From Trebonia sp036276115 (lineage in GTDB: Bacteria > Actinomycetota > Actinomycetes > Streptosporangiales > Streptosporangiaceae): a DNA stretch of 64,000 nt. Of this stretch, positions 17,695 to 26,219 are shown one piece after another; the stretch's first letter is position 1; the number at the start of each line of letters is the position of its first letter. The stretch lies in assembly GCA_036276115.1 (NCBI GenBank), contig DATBEM010000255.1:27048-91047 (forward strand). Reading direction: 5' to 3'. The notes under the pieces are model-generated. The model searched no databases and was not told the DNA's origin. It worked only from the letters and a program-made list of their open reading frames with translations. The translations under genes and the position numbers were made by a program.

Positions 17695-19073
17695 AGCGGC
17701 TTGCCGGCGAGCGCCAGGTGCGCCTCGCCAAGGATCTCCGACTGCGTCGGGTGCGGGTGGATCAGGCCAGCGACGTCGATCGGCTCGGCGTCCCAGTTGT
17801 AGATCAGCTGGCCCTCGGCGATCAGCTCGCCGACCCGGCTGCCCACGAGGTGGACGCCCAGGACACGGCCCGGGCCGGCGGGCGTCTGCTCCGCGATGAC
17901 CTTGGCCGACCCCTGCTGGGTGTTCAGGATCAGGCTCTTGCCGTTGCCGCCGAGCGGGTAGTTGACCTCGGTGACGGTGATGCCGCGCTCGGCCGCCTGC
18001 TTGGACGTGATGCCGACCGAGGCGACCTCCGGCTCGCTGTAGGTGATCCGGGGCACGCCGTCGTAGTCGATCGGCCGCACCTCAAGGCCGGCCACCCGCT
18101 CGGCGACCAGGATCCCCTCGGCGAACCCGACGTGCGCGAGCTGCGGGGTGGCGATGAGGTCCCCGACCGCCGAGATCGTCGGCACCGAGGTCTGGCACAG
18201 CTCGTCCACGTCCACGTAGCCGCGGGTCATCGCGACGCCGTTGTCCTCATAGCCCAGGCCGGCCGACACCGGGCCGCGCCCGACGGCGACGAGGAGGATC
18301 TCCGCCGCTAGCGTCTTGCCGCCCGCGAGGGTCACCTCGACGCCGGACTCCGTGGGCCGGACCGACTCGAACCGCGCGCCGAGCTCGGCGTTGATGCCCC
18401 GGCGGCGGAACGTGCGCTGCAGCGTCTTGGCGCTGAGCTCGTCCTCCAGCGGGAGCAGCTGCGGCAGCATCTCCACGATGGTGACGTCCGCCCCGAACGA
18501 CTTCCACACGCTCGCGAACTCCACGCCGATCACGCCGCCGCCGAGGATGATCGCCGAGGCGGGCACCGAGTCGCGCACCAGCGCCTCGTCGGAGCTGATG
18601 ACGCGGGTCCCGTCGATCTCCAGGCCCGGCAGCGACTTCGGCACCGACCCGGTCGCCAGGACGACGTGGTCGCCGGTGTAGACGGCGTCCCCGTCGACCT
18701 GCACCGAGGTCGGCGAGACGAGCTTGCCGGTGCCGGCGATGGTGTCGATCTTCCGGCTCGAGATGAGCCCCTGCAGGCCCTTGTAGAGCCGGTCGACGAC
18801 GCCCCGCTGGTAGGACAGCACGCCGGGCATCTCGATGGCCTCCAGCGTGGCCTTGATCCCGAACTTGTCGCTCTCCCGCGCGGTGTCCGCCACCTCGGCC
18901 GCGTGCAGCAGCGCCTTGGTGGGGATGCACCCGCGGTGCAGGCAGGTCCCGCCGACCTTGTCCTTCTCGATCAGCGCGACGCGCTTGCCGAGCTCAGCCG
19001 CCCGCAGCGCGCACGCGTAGCCGCCGCTGCCACCCCCGAGGATGACGATGTCGTAATGGCCGCCCTCTGCCAC
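17679..19073 (-). CDS. lpdA: Dihydrolipoyl dehydrogenase (E3)
   Basis: The flavoprotein E3 that reoxidises dihydrolipoyl groups with NAD+. The 464 residues include the FAD loop ILGGGSGGYACAL, the redox disulfide Cys44/Cys49 in GGTCLHRGCIPTK, the NAD-binding IILGGGVIGVEFASVW, and the C-terminal active-site HPHPTQSE. I chose the GTG complementary to 19071-19073, which has AGGAG six bases upstream. An ATG at 19091 would add six residues that the family lacks. It is the first gene of the lpdA-sucB-TIGR01777 run, following pepA on the same strand by 95 bp. Confidence 0.95.
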   Translation of the reverse strand: MAEGGHYDIVILGGGSGGYACALRAAELGKRVALIEKDKVGGTCLHRGCIPTKALLHAAEVADTARESDKFGIKATLEAIEMPGVLSYQRGVVDRLYKGLQGLISSRKIDTIAGTGKLVSPTSVQVDGDAVYTGDHVVLATGSVPKSLPGLEIDGTRVISSDEALVRDSVPASAIILGGGVIGVEFASVWKSFGADVTIVEMLPQLLPLEDELSAKTLQRTFRRRGINAELGARFESVRPTESGVEVTLAGGKTLAAEILLVAVGRGPVSAGLGYEDNGVAMTRGYVDVDELCQTSVPTISAVGDLIATPQLAHVGFAEGILVAERVAGLEVRPIDYDGVPRITYSEPEVASVGITSKQAAERGITVTEVNYPLGGNGKSLILNTQQGSAKVIAEQTPAGPGRVLGVHLVGSRVGELIAEGQLIYNWDAEPIDVAGLIHPHPTQSEILGEAHLALAGKPLHFHA

Positions 19074-19168
19074 AGTTAACTCCTTCTTCACTGCGCCCGC
19101 GCTGACGTGCGCCCATGAGGCGGCGGCAGTGCTCGCGCTCGGTGTTCAATCTTGTCACTCAGCGGCGC

Positions 19169-20701
19169 TTACGCGCCGGGAAGTCGTCCTTCTGCGGCGA
19201 GCTCGGCGATGGCGACGAGCGTGCGCACCGCCGATCCGGTGCCGCCCTTGGGGGTGTAGCCGAAGGGCGCGCCCTCGTTGAAGGCAGGCCCCGCGATGTC
19301 CAGGTGCGCCCAGGCGACGCCATCCGGCACGAACTCGCGCAGGAAGTGTGCCGCCACCAGCATGCCACCATCCCGGGCGGCGGCGACGTTGGTCATGTCC
19401 GCCACGAGGGAGTCCAGGCCCTTGCGCAGCTCCTCCGGCAGCGGCATCGCCCACGCGGGCTCGCCCGCCGCCCGCATGACCTCGGCGACCTCGGCCGCCA
19501 CGGCCTCGGAGCTGCCCATGACGCCGGTCGTGCGTCGCCCCAGCGCGACCGTCGCCGCCCCGGTCAGGGTGGCGATGTCGACCAGCAGGTCGGGGCCGTC
19601 GGCCCCGGACCGGGCGATCCCGTCGGCGAGCACCAGGCGGCCCTCGGCGTCGGTGTTGAGCACCTCGACCGTCTTGCCGCCGTAGATGGTGATGACGTCC
19701 GACGGGCGCTGGGCGTCGCCGCCGGGCATGTTCTCGGCCAGCGGCATGTAGCCGACGACGTTGACCGCCAGCCCGAGCCGGGCGATGGCCGACGTCGCCG
19801 CCAGCACCGCCGCCGCGCCGCTCATGTCGCACTTCATCGTCTCCATCGCCTTCGGCGGCTTGAGCGACAGGCCGCCGGAGTCGAAGGTGATGCCCTTGCC
19901 CACGAACACGACCGTCTTGGCCGCCTCGGGGTGGGAGTAGGCCAGCCGGACCAGCCGCGGCGGGCGCGACGAGCCGCGCCCGACGGCGAGGATGCCGCCG
20001 TAGCCGCCGGCCTCCAGGGCCGCCTCGTCCAGTACCTCAGCGGAGATCCCGCTCTCGGACGCGACCCGCTCCGCCTCGGCCGCGAGGGCCGCCGGCGGCA
20101 GGTCCAGCGGGGAGGTGTTGATCAGGTCCCGGCACAGGTTCACCGCTTCCCCGATCACCTGCCCGCGCCGCACGGCCTCGGCGTCGCCGGTCAGCACCGT
20201 CACGCTCAGCCCGGCAGCCGGCGTCGCCCGGTAGCGGCGGAACGTGTAGCCGCCCAGCAGCACGCCGGTGGCAACGGCCTCGGCCTCGGCCGGCCGCGCG
20301 GCGGGCAGCGCCACCGCGACCCGCCGGGGGCCATCTCCGTCGGCGGCCTTCTTGCCGTTCAGCTTGCTGCCCGCGAGGTCGCGCAGCGCCGTGCCCGCCG
20401 CCCGGCGGAGCCGCTCGGCGTCAAAGGGCGTTCCGTCGCCCGGTGCGCTGCCCAGCCCCACCGCGAGGATGACGGGCGCGGGGAGCTTCCCGCCGCCGGG
20501 GATCTTGATGAGCTCATCGGCCTCGCCGGTCGCGCCGAGGGCCGAGAACATGGCGGATAGGGTGCCGCCAAGGGCATCATCGACACCGTCCGCGCCGGGT
20601 GCGGCGCTCGGGCCGTCGGGGGTCTGGAGGACCCCGATGACAAGTACGTCAGCCTCGGCCCGGCCGGGCGCTGACTCGCTGGTGGTTAGGGTGACAGTCA
20701 C
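19169..20701 (-). CDS. pepA: Leucyl aminopeptidase (M17)
   Basis: A cytoplasmic two-metal aminopeptidase that removes N-terminal residues from peptides. The M17 C-terminal catalytic domain is complete: VGKGITFDSGGLSLKP (metal and lysine ligands), CDMSGAAAVLA and the signature NTDAEGRLVLADGI. The N-terminal ~170 residues form the usual macro-like domain. The start is uncertain: the GTG at 20701 gives the family-like VTVTLTTSES, while an ATG seven codons upstream at 20722 lacks a ribosome site. Its neighbours lpdA and sucB are the usual actinobacterial ones. Confidence 0.93.
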   Translation of the reverse strand: MTVTLTTSESAPGRAEADVLVIGVLQTPDGPSAAPGADGVDDALGGTLSAMFSALGATGEADELIKIPGGGKLPAPVILAVGLGSAPGDGTPFDAERLRRAAGTALRDLAGSKLNGKKAADGDGPRRVAVALPAARPAEAEAVATGVLLGGYTFRRYRATPAAGLSVTVLTGDAEAVRRGQVIGEAVNLCRDLINTSPLDLPPAALAAEAERVASESGISAEVLDEAALEAGGYGGILAVGRGSSRPPRLVRLAYSHPEAAKTVVFVGKGITFDSGGLSLKPPKAMETMKCDMSGAAAVLAATSAIARLGLAVNVVGYMPLAENMPGGDAQRPSDVITIYGGKTVEVLNTDAEGRLVLADGIARSGADGPDLLVDIATLTGAATVALGRRTTGVMGSSEAVAAEVAEVMRAAGEPAWAMPLPEELRKGLDSLVADMTNVAAARDGGMLVAAHFLREFVPDGVAWAHLDIAGPAFNEGAPFGYTPKGGTGSAVRTLVAIAELAAEGRLPGA

Positions 20702-20834
20702 TCCCCCGATGTTAGAGCACATGCCACAAGCCGCGCGCTTCCGTCAACCCCCTCGTGACAGACGGCACAGCCGTTCTGCCCGCTAACGACTGCTAGCAGC
20801 GGGCCCGGGCGGCCGGGCGACCGGGCCGGCGGTC

Positions 20835-22199
20835 CTAGCAATCGGTCCAGGACGCGTAGCCCTTGGGGGGCGGGGCGATGAGGTAGCCCGATCCCGAGCG
20901 CTCCAGCGGCAGCGTGAGCGTGTAGCCGTTGCAGGCGCTGTGGTCGGGGCTGTCATTGGCCGACTGCCTGCTGGTGAACGTGATGACGACGGTCAGGCTC
21001 GCGCCGGACCCGGTGATCGCGTTGATCTTCTCGTCAGAGTCGACCGTGGTCGCGTAGCCCGATTCGAATTGCGACGGCGACTGGTTCGCCTGCTCGGCCG
21101 GGGTGAGGGTGCTGGCGTACTGGTCGTAGTCATGGGCGTTGATCCCGGCGAAGTAGGTCGCGAACAGGTTCTCGACCGGCTGCGCGGCCGGGTTGCCGGA
21201 CACGCCCGCGGCGAACGGGACCGGCCCGGTCGCGGTCGGCTTGGGCGTCGGCGAGGCCGCGGTCGCCGAGGCGCTCGGCGTGGCCAGGGCGCTCGCGCTG
21301 GCCGACGGCGCCGGGGGAGCCGAGGTGACGGCCGACGGCGCGGTCGTCGGGCCGGCGTTGGTGCCCGGGTTGTGCAGCGAGGACGCCAGCGCGTACGCGC
21401 CCGCCCCGGCCGCGATGACGACCACGGCCGCGACGGCGACCAGCGCGGTCGTCCGGCCGCCGCGGCGCCGCCCGGGATCGGGGGCCGGCTGGAACGGCGC
21501 GGTGCCCGGGCCGGGAGTGTACCCGCCCCCGTGGAACTGGCCCGGGTCCTGGTAGCGCGCTGGCCCGTCGTACTGCGCTGGCCCGTCGTACTGCGCTGGC
21601 CCCTGGTACTGGGCCGGCCCCTGGTACTGGGCTGGCCCCTGGTATGGCGGTGGCCCCTGGCCCGGCCCGGGGTCGGTGTACTGCCCGGCATCGGTGGACT
21701 GGCCCGGGCCGGCGTGCCCCTCGGAGGGTGAGTACTGGCCCGCCTGGGTGCCGCCCGCGCCGAGCACCGTCTGGGTCGCGAACGCGTCCGCCCCCGACAG
21801 CCCCCCGACGGGCGAGGCCTGCACCCCCTGGGAAGGCTGCACCCCCTGGGAAGGCTGCGTGCCCTGCGAGCCCTGTCCCTGGTTCGGCGGGAGGGCGAGC
21901 TGGGTCTCCTGGCGGGAGCGATCGTCCGCGCCCGGGGTCCGGGCGATCGTGTACGTGCCGGTGTCGTCGGCCGCCGGCAGCGACGCGCCCGGCGGCATCT
22001 GCCCCGGCTGGCCCCGGCCGCCGGGCCGCTCGTCGGTTCCGGGCGTGCGGGCGATGGTGTAGGTGCCGGTGTCGTCGGCCGCCGTCAGCGGGCCGCCGGG
22101 CGGGGTCGCGCCGGAGCCGGAATCAGTGAGGGGGCCGCCGCACGTCGCGCAGAAGCGGTTTCCCGAGCGCTCCTGGTTGCATCTCGCGCAGAATTTCAT
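20835..22199 (-). CDS. Zinc-ribbon, Pro/Gln-rich membrane-anchored protein
   Basis: A 454-residue protein of mixed architecture. Residues 1-25 are a zinc ribbon (FCARCNQERSGNRFCATCGG). Residues ~30-230 are low complexity, with a duplicated TGTYTIARTPG block and five or six copies of a YQGPAQ / YDGPAQ hexapeptide. A single membrane helix follows (TTALVAVAAVVVIAAGAGAY), then an Ala/Ser/Thr-rich stalk and an extracytoplasmic ~120-residue domain with an NTF2-like feel and two cysteines. A cytoplasmic zinc ribbon joined to an outside domain suggests signalling or scaffold use, but the function is unknown. The 139 bp upstream contain GTTAG...CTAAC half-sites. Confidence 0.8.
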   Translation of the reverse strand: MKFCARCNQERSGNRFCATCGGPLTDSGSGATPPGGPLTAADDTGTYTIARTPGTDERPGGRGQPGQMPPGASLPAADDTGTYTIARTPGADDRSRQETQLALPPNQGQGSQGTQPSQGVQPSQGVQASPVGGLSGADAFATQTVLGAGGTQAGQYSPSEGHAGPGQSTDAGQYTDPGPGQGPPPYQGPAQYQGPAQYQGPAQYDGPAQYDGPARYQDPGQFHGGGYTPGPGTAPFQPAPDPGRRRGGRTTALVAVAAVVVIAAGAGAYALASSLHNPGTNAGPTTAPSAVTSAPPAPSASASALATPSASATAASPTPKPTATGPVPFAAGVSGNPAAQPVENLFATYFAGINAHDYDQYASTLTPAEQANQSPSQFESGYATTVDSDEKINAITGSGASLTVVITFTSRQSANDSPDHSACNGYTLTLPLERSGSGYLIAPPPKGYASWTDC

Positions 22200-22338
22200 C
22201 GCCCTGCCCCATCCCCGGCTGGTTGCCCCGCTACGTGCCTACAAGTGGCTAACTGTAGCCGGGAATGCGGGCAGGCAGGTGCCGTGAAATGCCTGTTAGC
22301 CATCGTTTCTAACGACTGTTAACATTGACAGCGTGCGA

Positions 22339-22917
22339 TCACTGGCCCTCGGCCTCTTCGGCGAAGACCCTGGCGGCGTAGGCCTCCAGGGACTGCTCGC
22401 ATGCCTCGATCCCCCGCTCCGCCGCCGCCCGGCCCCCGGCCCCGAAGGCGTCCCGGTCGGCGACCTTCGCGAACCAGTTCTTCAGCTTGATCAGGTCGAC
22501 CTCGTTCTCCTCCAGCTCCGCGTACGTGAAGTGGCTCGCGTCGTACTCCTTCTGGACCTGGCCGAGGAAGTCCGCGCACTTGTCCACGATCTCCTCGTAC
22601 TCATCGTCCCGGGCGGCCTGGAACGCCTGGAGCACCTCGGCCTCGCCCTCCAGGACCGACGCGGACATCAGGTACGCGGTGCCGGACATGTCGAGGATCT
22701 CCCGCCGCAGCTTGCGCAGCGCCCGCTCGCTGGCCACGCTGGCGGGCAGCGCCGCGACCGAGTTCTGCAGGTAGATGGCCCCCAGGCTCTTGATCCGGCG
22801 CCACACCGCGGCCCGCAGCCGGGTCGGCTCGGGCGGCACCCGGTAGATGAGCAGCAGCCATCCCGGCCCCGGGGGCGCCGCCGGCCCGGGCATGCCCTCA
22901 TGCGCTTGTTCACTCAC
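22339..22917 (-). CDS. ChrB N-terminal-like protein
   Basis: A 192-residue protein matching the ChrB N-terminal domain pattern: WLLLIYRVPPEPTRLRAAVWRRI, then GAIYLQNSVAALP, and a C-terminal helical half. ChrB proteins regulate or support chromate resistance, but the C-terminal ChrB domain is absent here and no chrA chromate transporter is in the window. Stand-alone copies of this domain are common in actinobacteria with no proven role. It starts with ATG and is divergent by 50 bp from a membrane-protein operon that could be its target or partner. Confidence 0.75.
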   Translation of the reverse strand: MSEQAHEGMPGPAAPPGPGWLLLIYRVPPEPTRLRAAVWRRIKSLGAIYLQNSVAALPASVASERALRKLRREILDMSGTAYLMSASVLEGEAEVLQAFQAARDDEYEEIVDKCADFLGQVQKEYDASHFTYAELEENEVDLIKLKNWFAKVADRDAFGAGGRAAAERGIEACEQSLEAYAARVFAEEAEGQ

Positions 22918-22967
22918 CCGGCCATTGTGGCCTGCCCCCCGGCTGCCGCCCGCCCGCTGGAGGCTCC

Positions 22968-23735
22968 TTGACCCCGCTCCCGCTCGTCCTCACCGTCTTC
23001 GTCGCCTGCGCGGTCGAGGCGGTCGAGGCGCTCACCATCGTGCTCGCCGTCGGGCTGACCCGCGACTGGCGGTCGACCTACCAGGGCCTGGCGGCCGCCC
23101 TCGTGGTCCTCGCGGTCGTCACCGCCGCCGTCGGCCCGGCGATCTCCCACCTCCCGCTCACGGCGCTGCGGCTGGTGATCGGGGCGCTGCTGGCCATCTT
23201 CGGCCTGCAGTGGCTGCGCAAGGCGGTGCTCCGGGCCGGCGGTTACAAGGCCCTGCACGACGAGGGCAGCGCCTATGCCCGCGAGGTGACCGCCGCCCAG
23301 GCGGCGGCCGGACGCTCGCGCGGCGTCGTCCGGGACTGGTACTCCTTCACCCTGGCGTTCAAGGGCGTGCTGCTTGAGGGCCTGGAGGTCGTCTTCATCG
23401 TCATCACGTTCGGCGACAACGCCCGCGACATCGGCGCCGCCGCCGCTGGCGCCGCCGCCGCGGTCGTGGTCATCACGGCCGTCGGCGCGGCCGTCCGGGC
23501 GCCGCTGACCCGGGTGCCCGAGAACTGGCTGAAGCTCGCCGTGGGGGTGATGCTCACCTCGTTCGGCACCTTCTGGGGAGCCGAGGGGGCGGGCGCGAGC
23601 TGGCCCGGCGACGACCTCGCCCTGCTCGTCCTCGTCCCGGTGATCGCCCTGGCCGCGGCGGCCGCGACCTGGTGGCTGCGCGCCCGCAAGGCCGCCAGTA
23701 CCCCCGCCCCGGCCCCGGAGGTGGTGGGAACATGA
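22968..23735 (+). CDS. COG4280-like multi-pass membrane protein
   Basis: A 255-residue protein with about six membrane helices. An acidic motif occurs in two halves: EAVEALTIVLAVG near residue 17 and LEGLEVVFIVITFG near residue 135. This internal duplication, with Glu pairs inside helices, is typical of cation transport families with inverted repeats. It resembles COG4280 predicted membrane proteins; the substrate is unknown. The TTG start at 22968 has TGGAGG directly upstream. It is coupled to the next gene by an ATGA overlap. Confidence 0.7.
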   Translation: MTPLPLVLTVFVACAVEAVEALTIVLAVGLTRDWRSTYQGLAAALVVLAVVTAAVGPAISHLPLTALRLVIGALLAIFGLQWLRKAVLRAGGYKALHDEGSAYAREVTAAQAAAGRSRGVVRDWYSFTLAFKGVLLEGLEVVFIVITFGDNARDIGAAAAGAAAAVVVITAVGAAVRAPLTRVPENWLKLAVGVMLTSFGTFWGAEGAGASWPGDDLALLVLVPVIALAAAAATWWLRARKAASTPAPAPEVVGT

Positions 23736-23956
23736 CGCGGCTCCGGGCCCGGCTGAGGTCCTTTGGCCTGTTCTGGTACGACTTCCTCGTCGGCGACGAC
23801 TGGCGGGTCGCGGCCCTGGTGGTGGCCGGCCTGGCCGCCACCGCCCTGGTCGCCCACCTGGCCCGGGTGGCGGCCTGGTGGCTCCTGCCGCTGGTGGCCA
23901 TCGCCGCCCTGGCCTGGACCCTCCACCGCGCCACCAAAGGGAAGCCAGGCGGCTAA
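23732..23956 (+). CDS. Small membrane protein translationally coupled to the COG4280-like gene
   Basis: A 74-residue protein with two hydrophobic segments (about residues 26-45 and 47-63) and a basic N-terminus (MTRLRARLRSFGLFWYDFLVG). The ATG overlaps the preceding stop in ATGA, so the two proteins are probably made in fixed ratio and act together, perhaps as accessory subunit and transporter. I do not recognise the family. Confidence 0.75.
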   Translation: MTRLRARLRSFGLFWYDFLVGDDWRVAALVVAGLAATALVAHLARVAAWWLLPLVAIAALAWTLHRATKGKPGG

Positions 23957-24078
23957 GGGCACGCCCGGGCTGCCCCCGGCTACGCGGCGCCGTTGGCGGA
24001 CAGCGACCCTCGCTCCCCAGCCAGGAGCCCGCCCGATAATCCAGCCGCCAGCCCGCCCGCATGCTCGCCCGGACGCCC

Positions 24079-24828
24079 TCAGCGGCGGGCGCGGACGATG
24101 CCGGCCTCGTAGGCCAGGACTACCGCCTGGACCCGGTCGCGCAAGCCGAGCTTCGCCAGGATCCGGCCCACGTGGGTCTTCACGGTGGCCTCGGACACGA
24201 ACAGCCGGGCGGCGATCTCCGCGTTGGACAGGCCCGCGGCGACCTCGGTGAGGACCTCGCGCTCGCGCTCGGTCAGGTTGGCCAGCCCGGCGGGCGCCGC
24301 CGGGCGGGGGAGCGGGGGCGCGCCCGGCGGCCCGGCTGCTGCTCGCGGCCCCGCTTCGGCCGGCCCTGCCCCTTCCCCGGGCGCCGCCGGCGCCGGGGCG
24401 GCGTCCAGGAGGGGAACGAACCGGTCCAGGAGCCGCCGGGTGGTCGACGGGGCGACGACGCTGTCGCCAGAGTGCACCGAGCGGATCGCGAACAGCAGCT
24501 CCTGCGGCGGGACGTCCTTGAGCAGGAAGCCGCTCGCGCCCGCCTTGAGCGCCGCGAACGCGTACTCGTCGAGGTCGAACGTCGTGAGCATGAGGACGCG
24601 CGGGGAGCTGCCCGCCGCGCAGATCCGGCGGGCGGCCTCGACCCCGTCCAGGTTCGGCATCCGGACGTCCATGACGATGACGTCGGCCTCGCCTCGCCCC
24701 GCCAGCTCGACCGCGCCCAGGCCGTCGGCCGCCTCCCCGGTCACGGTCATGTCCGGCTGCGCGTCCAGCACCATGCGGAACCCGGTCCGCACCAGCTCCT
24801 GGTCATCGACCAGCCCGACCCTGATCAT
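24079..24828 (-). CDS. NarL/LuxR-family response regulator
   Basis: The output protein of a two-component system. Residues 1-120 are a receiver domain with Asp8/Asp9, phospho-acceptor Asp54 (VMDVRMPN) and Lys in LLKDVPP. An Ala/Pro/Gly-rich linker of ~40 residues (longer than usual) follows, then a LuxR-type HTH (LTEREREVLTEVAAGLSNAE to FVSEATVKTHVGRILAKLG). The ATG at 24828 is itself the last member of a tandem-repeat series of start codons that begins at the kinase stop. The kinase gene precedes it, so the pair is co-transcribed. Confidence 0.93.
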   Translation of the reverse strand: MIRVGLVDDQELVRTGFRMVLDAQPDMTVTGEAADGLGAVELAGRGEADVIVMDVRMPNLDGVEAARRICAAGSSPRVLMLTTFDLDEYAFAALKAGASGFLLKDVPPQELLFAIRSVHSGDSVVAPSTTRRLLDRFVPLLDAAPAPAAPGEGAGPAEAGPRAAAGPPGAPPLPRPAAPAGLANLTEREREVLTEVAAGLSNAEIAARLFVSEATVKTHVGRILAKLGLRDRVQAVVLAYEAGIVRARR

Positions 24829-24896
24829 GCGCTGTCCTTGGTCATGCGCTGTCCTTGGTCACGCGCTGTCCTTGGTCACGCGCTGTCCCTGGTCAT
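24825..24896 (-). repeat. Four 17-bp tandem repeats forming overlapped mini-cistrons between kinase and regulator
   Basis: On the minus strand the unit ACCAAGGACAGCGCATG (GTG in some copies) repeats every 17 bp. From the kinase stop, the overlapping frames 24896-24876, 24879-24859, 24862-24842 and 24845-24825 each read M-T-(K/R)-D-S-A-stop. Each stop overlaps the next start as ATGA or GTGA, and the last stop overlaps the regulator ATG. Each unit carries its own AAGGA (AGGGA in the first) six bases before the next start. The regulator start ATGATCAGG resembles the repeat, so the array probably arose by duplication of the original gene junction. Confidence 0.85.
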
Positions 24897-26119
24897 GCGC
24901 TGCTCTCGACGAGTACCGGGAGCGGGCTGGCGGGCAGCGACACCGCGACCCGGTACCCGCCGCCGGGGCGCGGGCCCGCGGTCACGGTGCCGCCGAACAT
25001 GTCCACTCGCTCGCGCATCCCGATCAGCCCGTGCCCCTGGCCGTCGCCGCCCGGCTCGTTGCCCCGGCTAGCCGGGCGGCCGTCGTCGGTCACGATGATG
25101 TCCAGGCCGTCCTCGCGGAACCGCAGCGTTACCCGCGCGGTGACCCCCGTCCCGCCGTGCTTGCGCGCGTTGGTCAGCGATTCCTGCACCACCCGGTAGG
25201 CGGTCAGGGCGGTCCCCGGCGGCAGCCGCCGGGGGAGTCCCTCGACCGCGAACGACACCGGCAGGCCGGTCGTCCGGGCCTGCTCCAGCAGCTCCGAGAG
25301 CTGCTCGATCCCTGGCTGGGGAGCCAGCTCCAGGGCGGCGGCGTCGTCGGCCTGGCCGCTAGCCGACCGCAGCACCCCGAGCAGGCTGCGCATCTCCGCC
25401 AGGGCCTGGCGGCCGGTGGCCGAGATCGCGCCGAGGGCCTCCCGCGCCCGCTCGGGCGAGCCGTCGAGCGCGTAGGCGGCCCCGTCGGCCTGCACGACCA
25501 TGACGGTCACGTTGTGCGCCACGACGTCGTGCAGCTCGCGGGCGATCCGGGCGCGCTCGGCGGCGGCGGCGATCTGGGACTGGGCGTCCCGTTCCCGCTC
25601 CAGCCGCGCGGCCCGCTCCTCCAGCGCGTCGTAGTAGCTGCGGCGCCAGCGCATCATGTCGCCCAGCAGCCACGCGGTGACCGCCGGCCCCCAGAACAGC
25701 GCCAGGATCTGGCTCAGGTGCGCCCCGTCGTGGATGGCGCTGGCCGGGATCCACTTCACGGTCGCGACGGCGGAGCCGCCCAGGACCGCCAGCAGGCCCG
25801 GCAGGGCGGCCCGGCGCGGCCGGTAGGCGGCCAGCGTGTACAGCAGCACCAGGACCGACAAGTCAGCCACGTTCGGCCCGCGGACCAGCGTGACCTGCAG
25901 CCCGCCCGCGACCAGGACGGCCGTGAACGCCCCGGCCGGGCGCTTGCGCCGCAGCGCGACCGCCACCCCCATGGCGGCCACGCATCCCAGCCCCAGCAGC
26001 TTGATCCAGCCGCCGTCCTGGCCGGCCAGGACGGTCAGCCCCAGCACCGCCAGGGGCAGCGCGAGCGCGCTGTCCACGAGGGCGGGGTGGCGGCGTAGCC
26101 AGCCGTAGAACGCGAGCAC
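24893..26119 (-). CDS. DesK/NarX-type sensor histidine kinase
   Basis: The membrane sensor partner of the response regulator downstream. The 408 residues begin with about five membrane helices (residues ~12-150), then a coiled linker (EERAARLERERDAQSQIAAA), a HisKA_3 dimerisation domain with phospho-acceptor His197 (RELHDVVAHNVTVM) and an HATPase domain (VVQESLTNARKHGGTG, IIVTDDGRP, GHGLIGMRERV). There is no large extracellular sensor domain, so it may sense the membrane itself or an intramembrane signal. Its TGA overlaps the first start of a mini-cistron array. Confidence 0.92.
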   Translation of the reverse strand: MLAFYGWLRRHPALVDSALALPLAVLGLTVLAGQDGGWIKLLGLGCVAAMGVAVALRRKRPAGAFTAVLVAGGLQVTLVRGPNVADLSVLVLLYTLAAYRPRRAALPGLLAVLGGSAVATVKWIPASAIHDGAHLSQILALFWGPAVTAWLLGDMMRWRRSYYDALEERAARLERERDAQSQIAAAAERARIARELHDVVAHNVTVMVVQADGAAYALDGSPERAREALGAISATGRQALAEMRSLLGVLRSASGQADDAAALELAPQPGIEQLSELLEQARTTGLPVSFAVEGLPRRLPPGTALTAYRVVQESLTNARKHGGTGVTARVTLRFREDGLDIIVTDDGRPASRGNEPGGDGQGHGLIGMRERVDMFGGTVTAGPRPGGGYRVAVSLPASPLPVLVESSA

Positions 26120-26219
26120 CGGGCCAGCCTATGCGGGCCGGCCGGGGCCAGTCGTCGGCCAGAAGTCGGATTCCGCGTCCGCCTTGAGGGGGACCGGCCG
26201 GGCCTAGCTCAGCCGCCCG

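Noticed and set aside
24185..26098. A 637-codon plus-strand open frame opposite the kinase and regulator
   Set aside because: The minus-strand two-component genes have full catalytic motifs; this frame has none.
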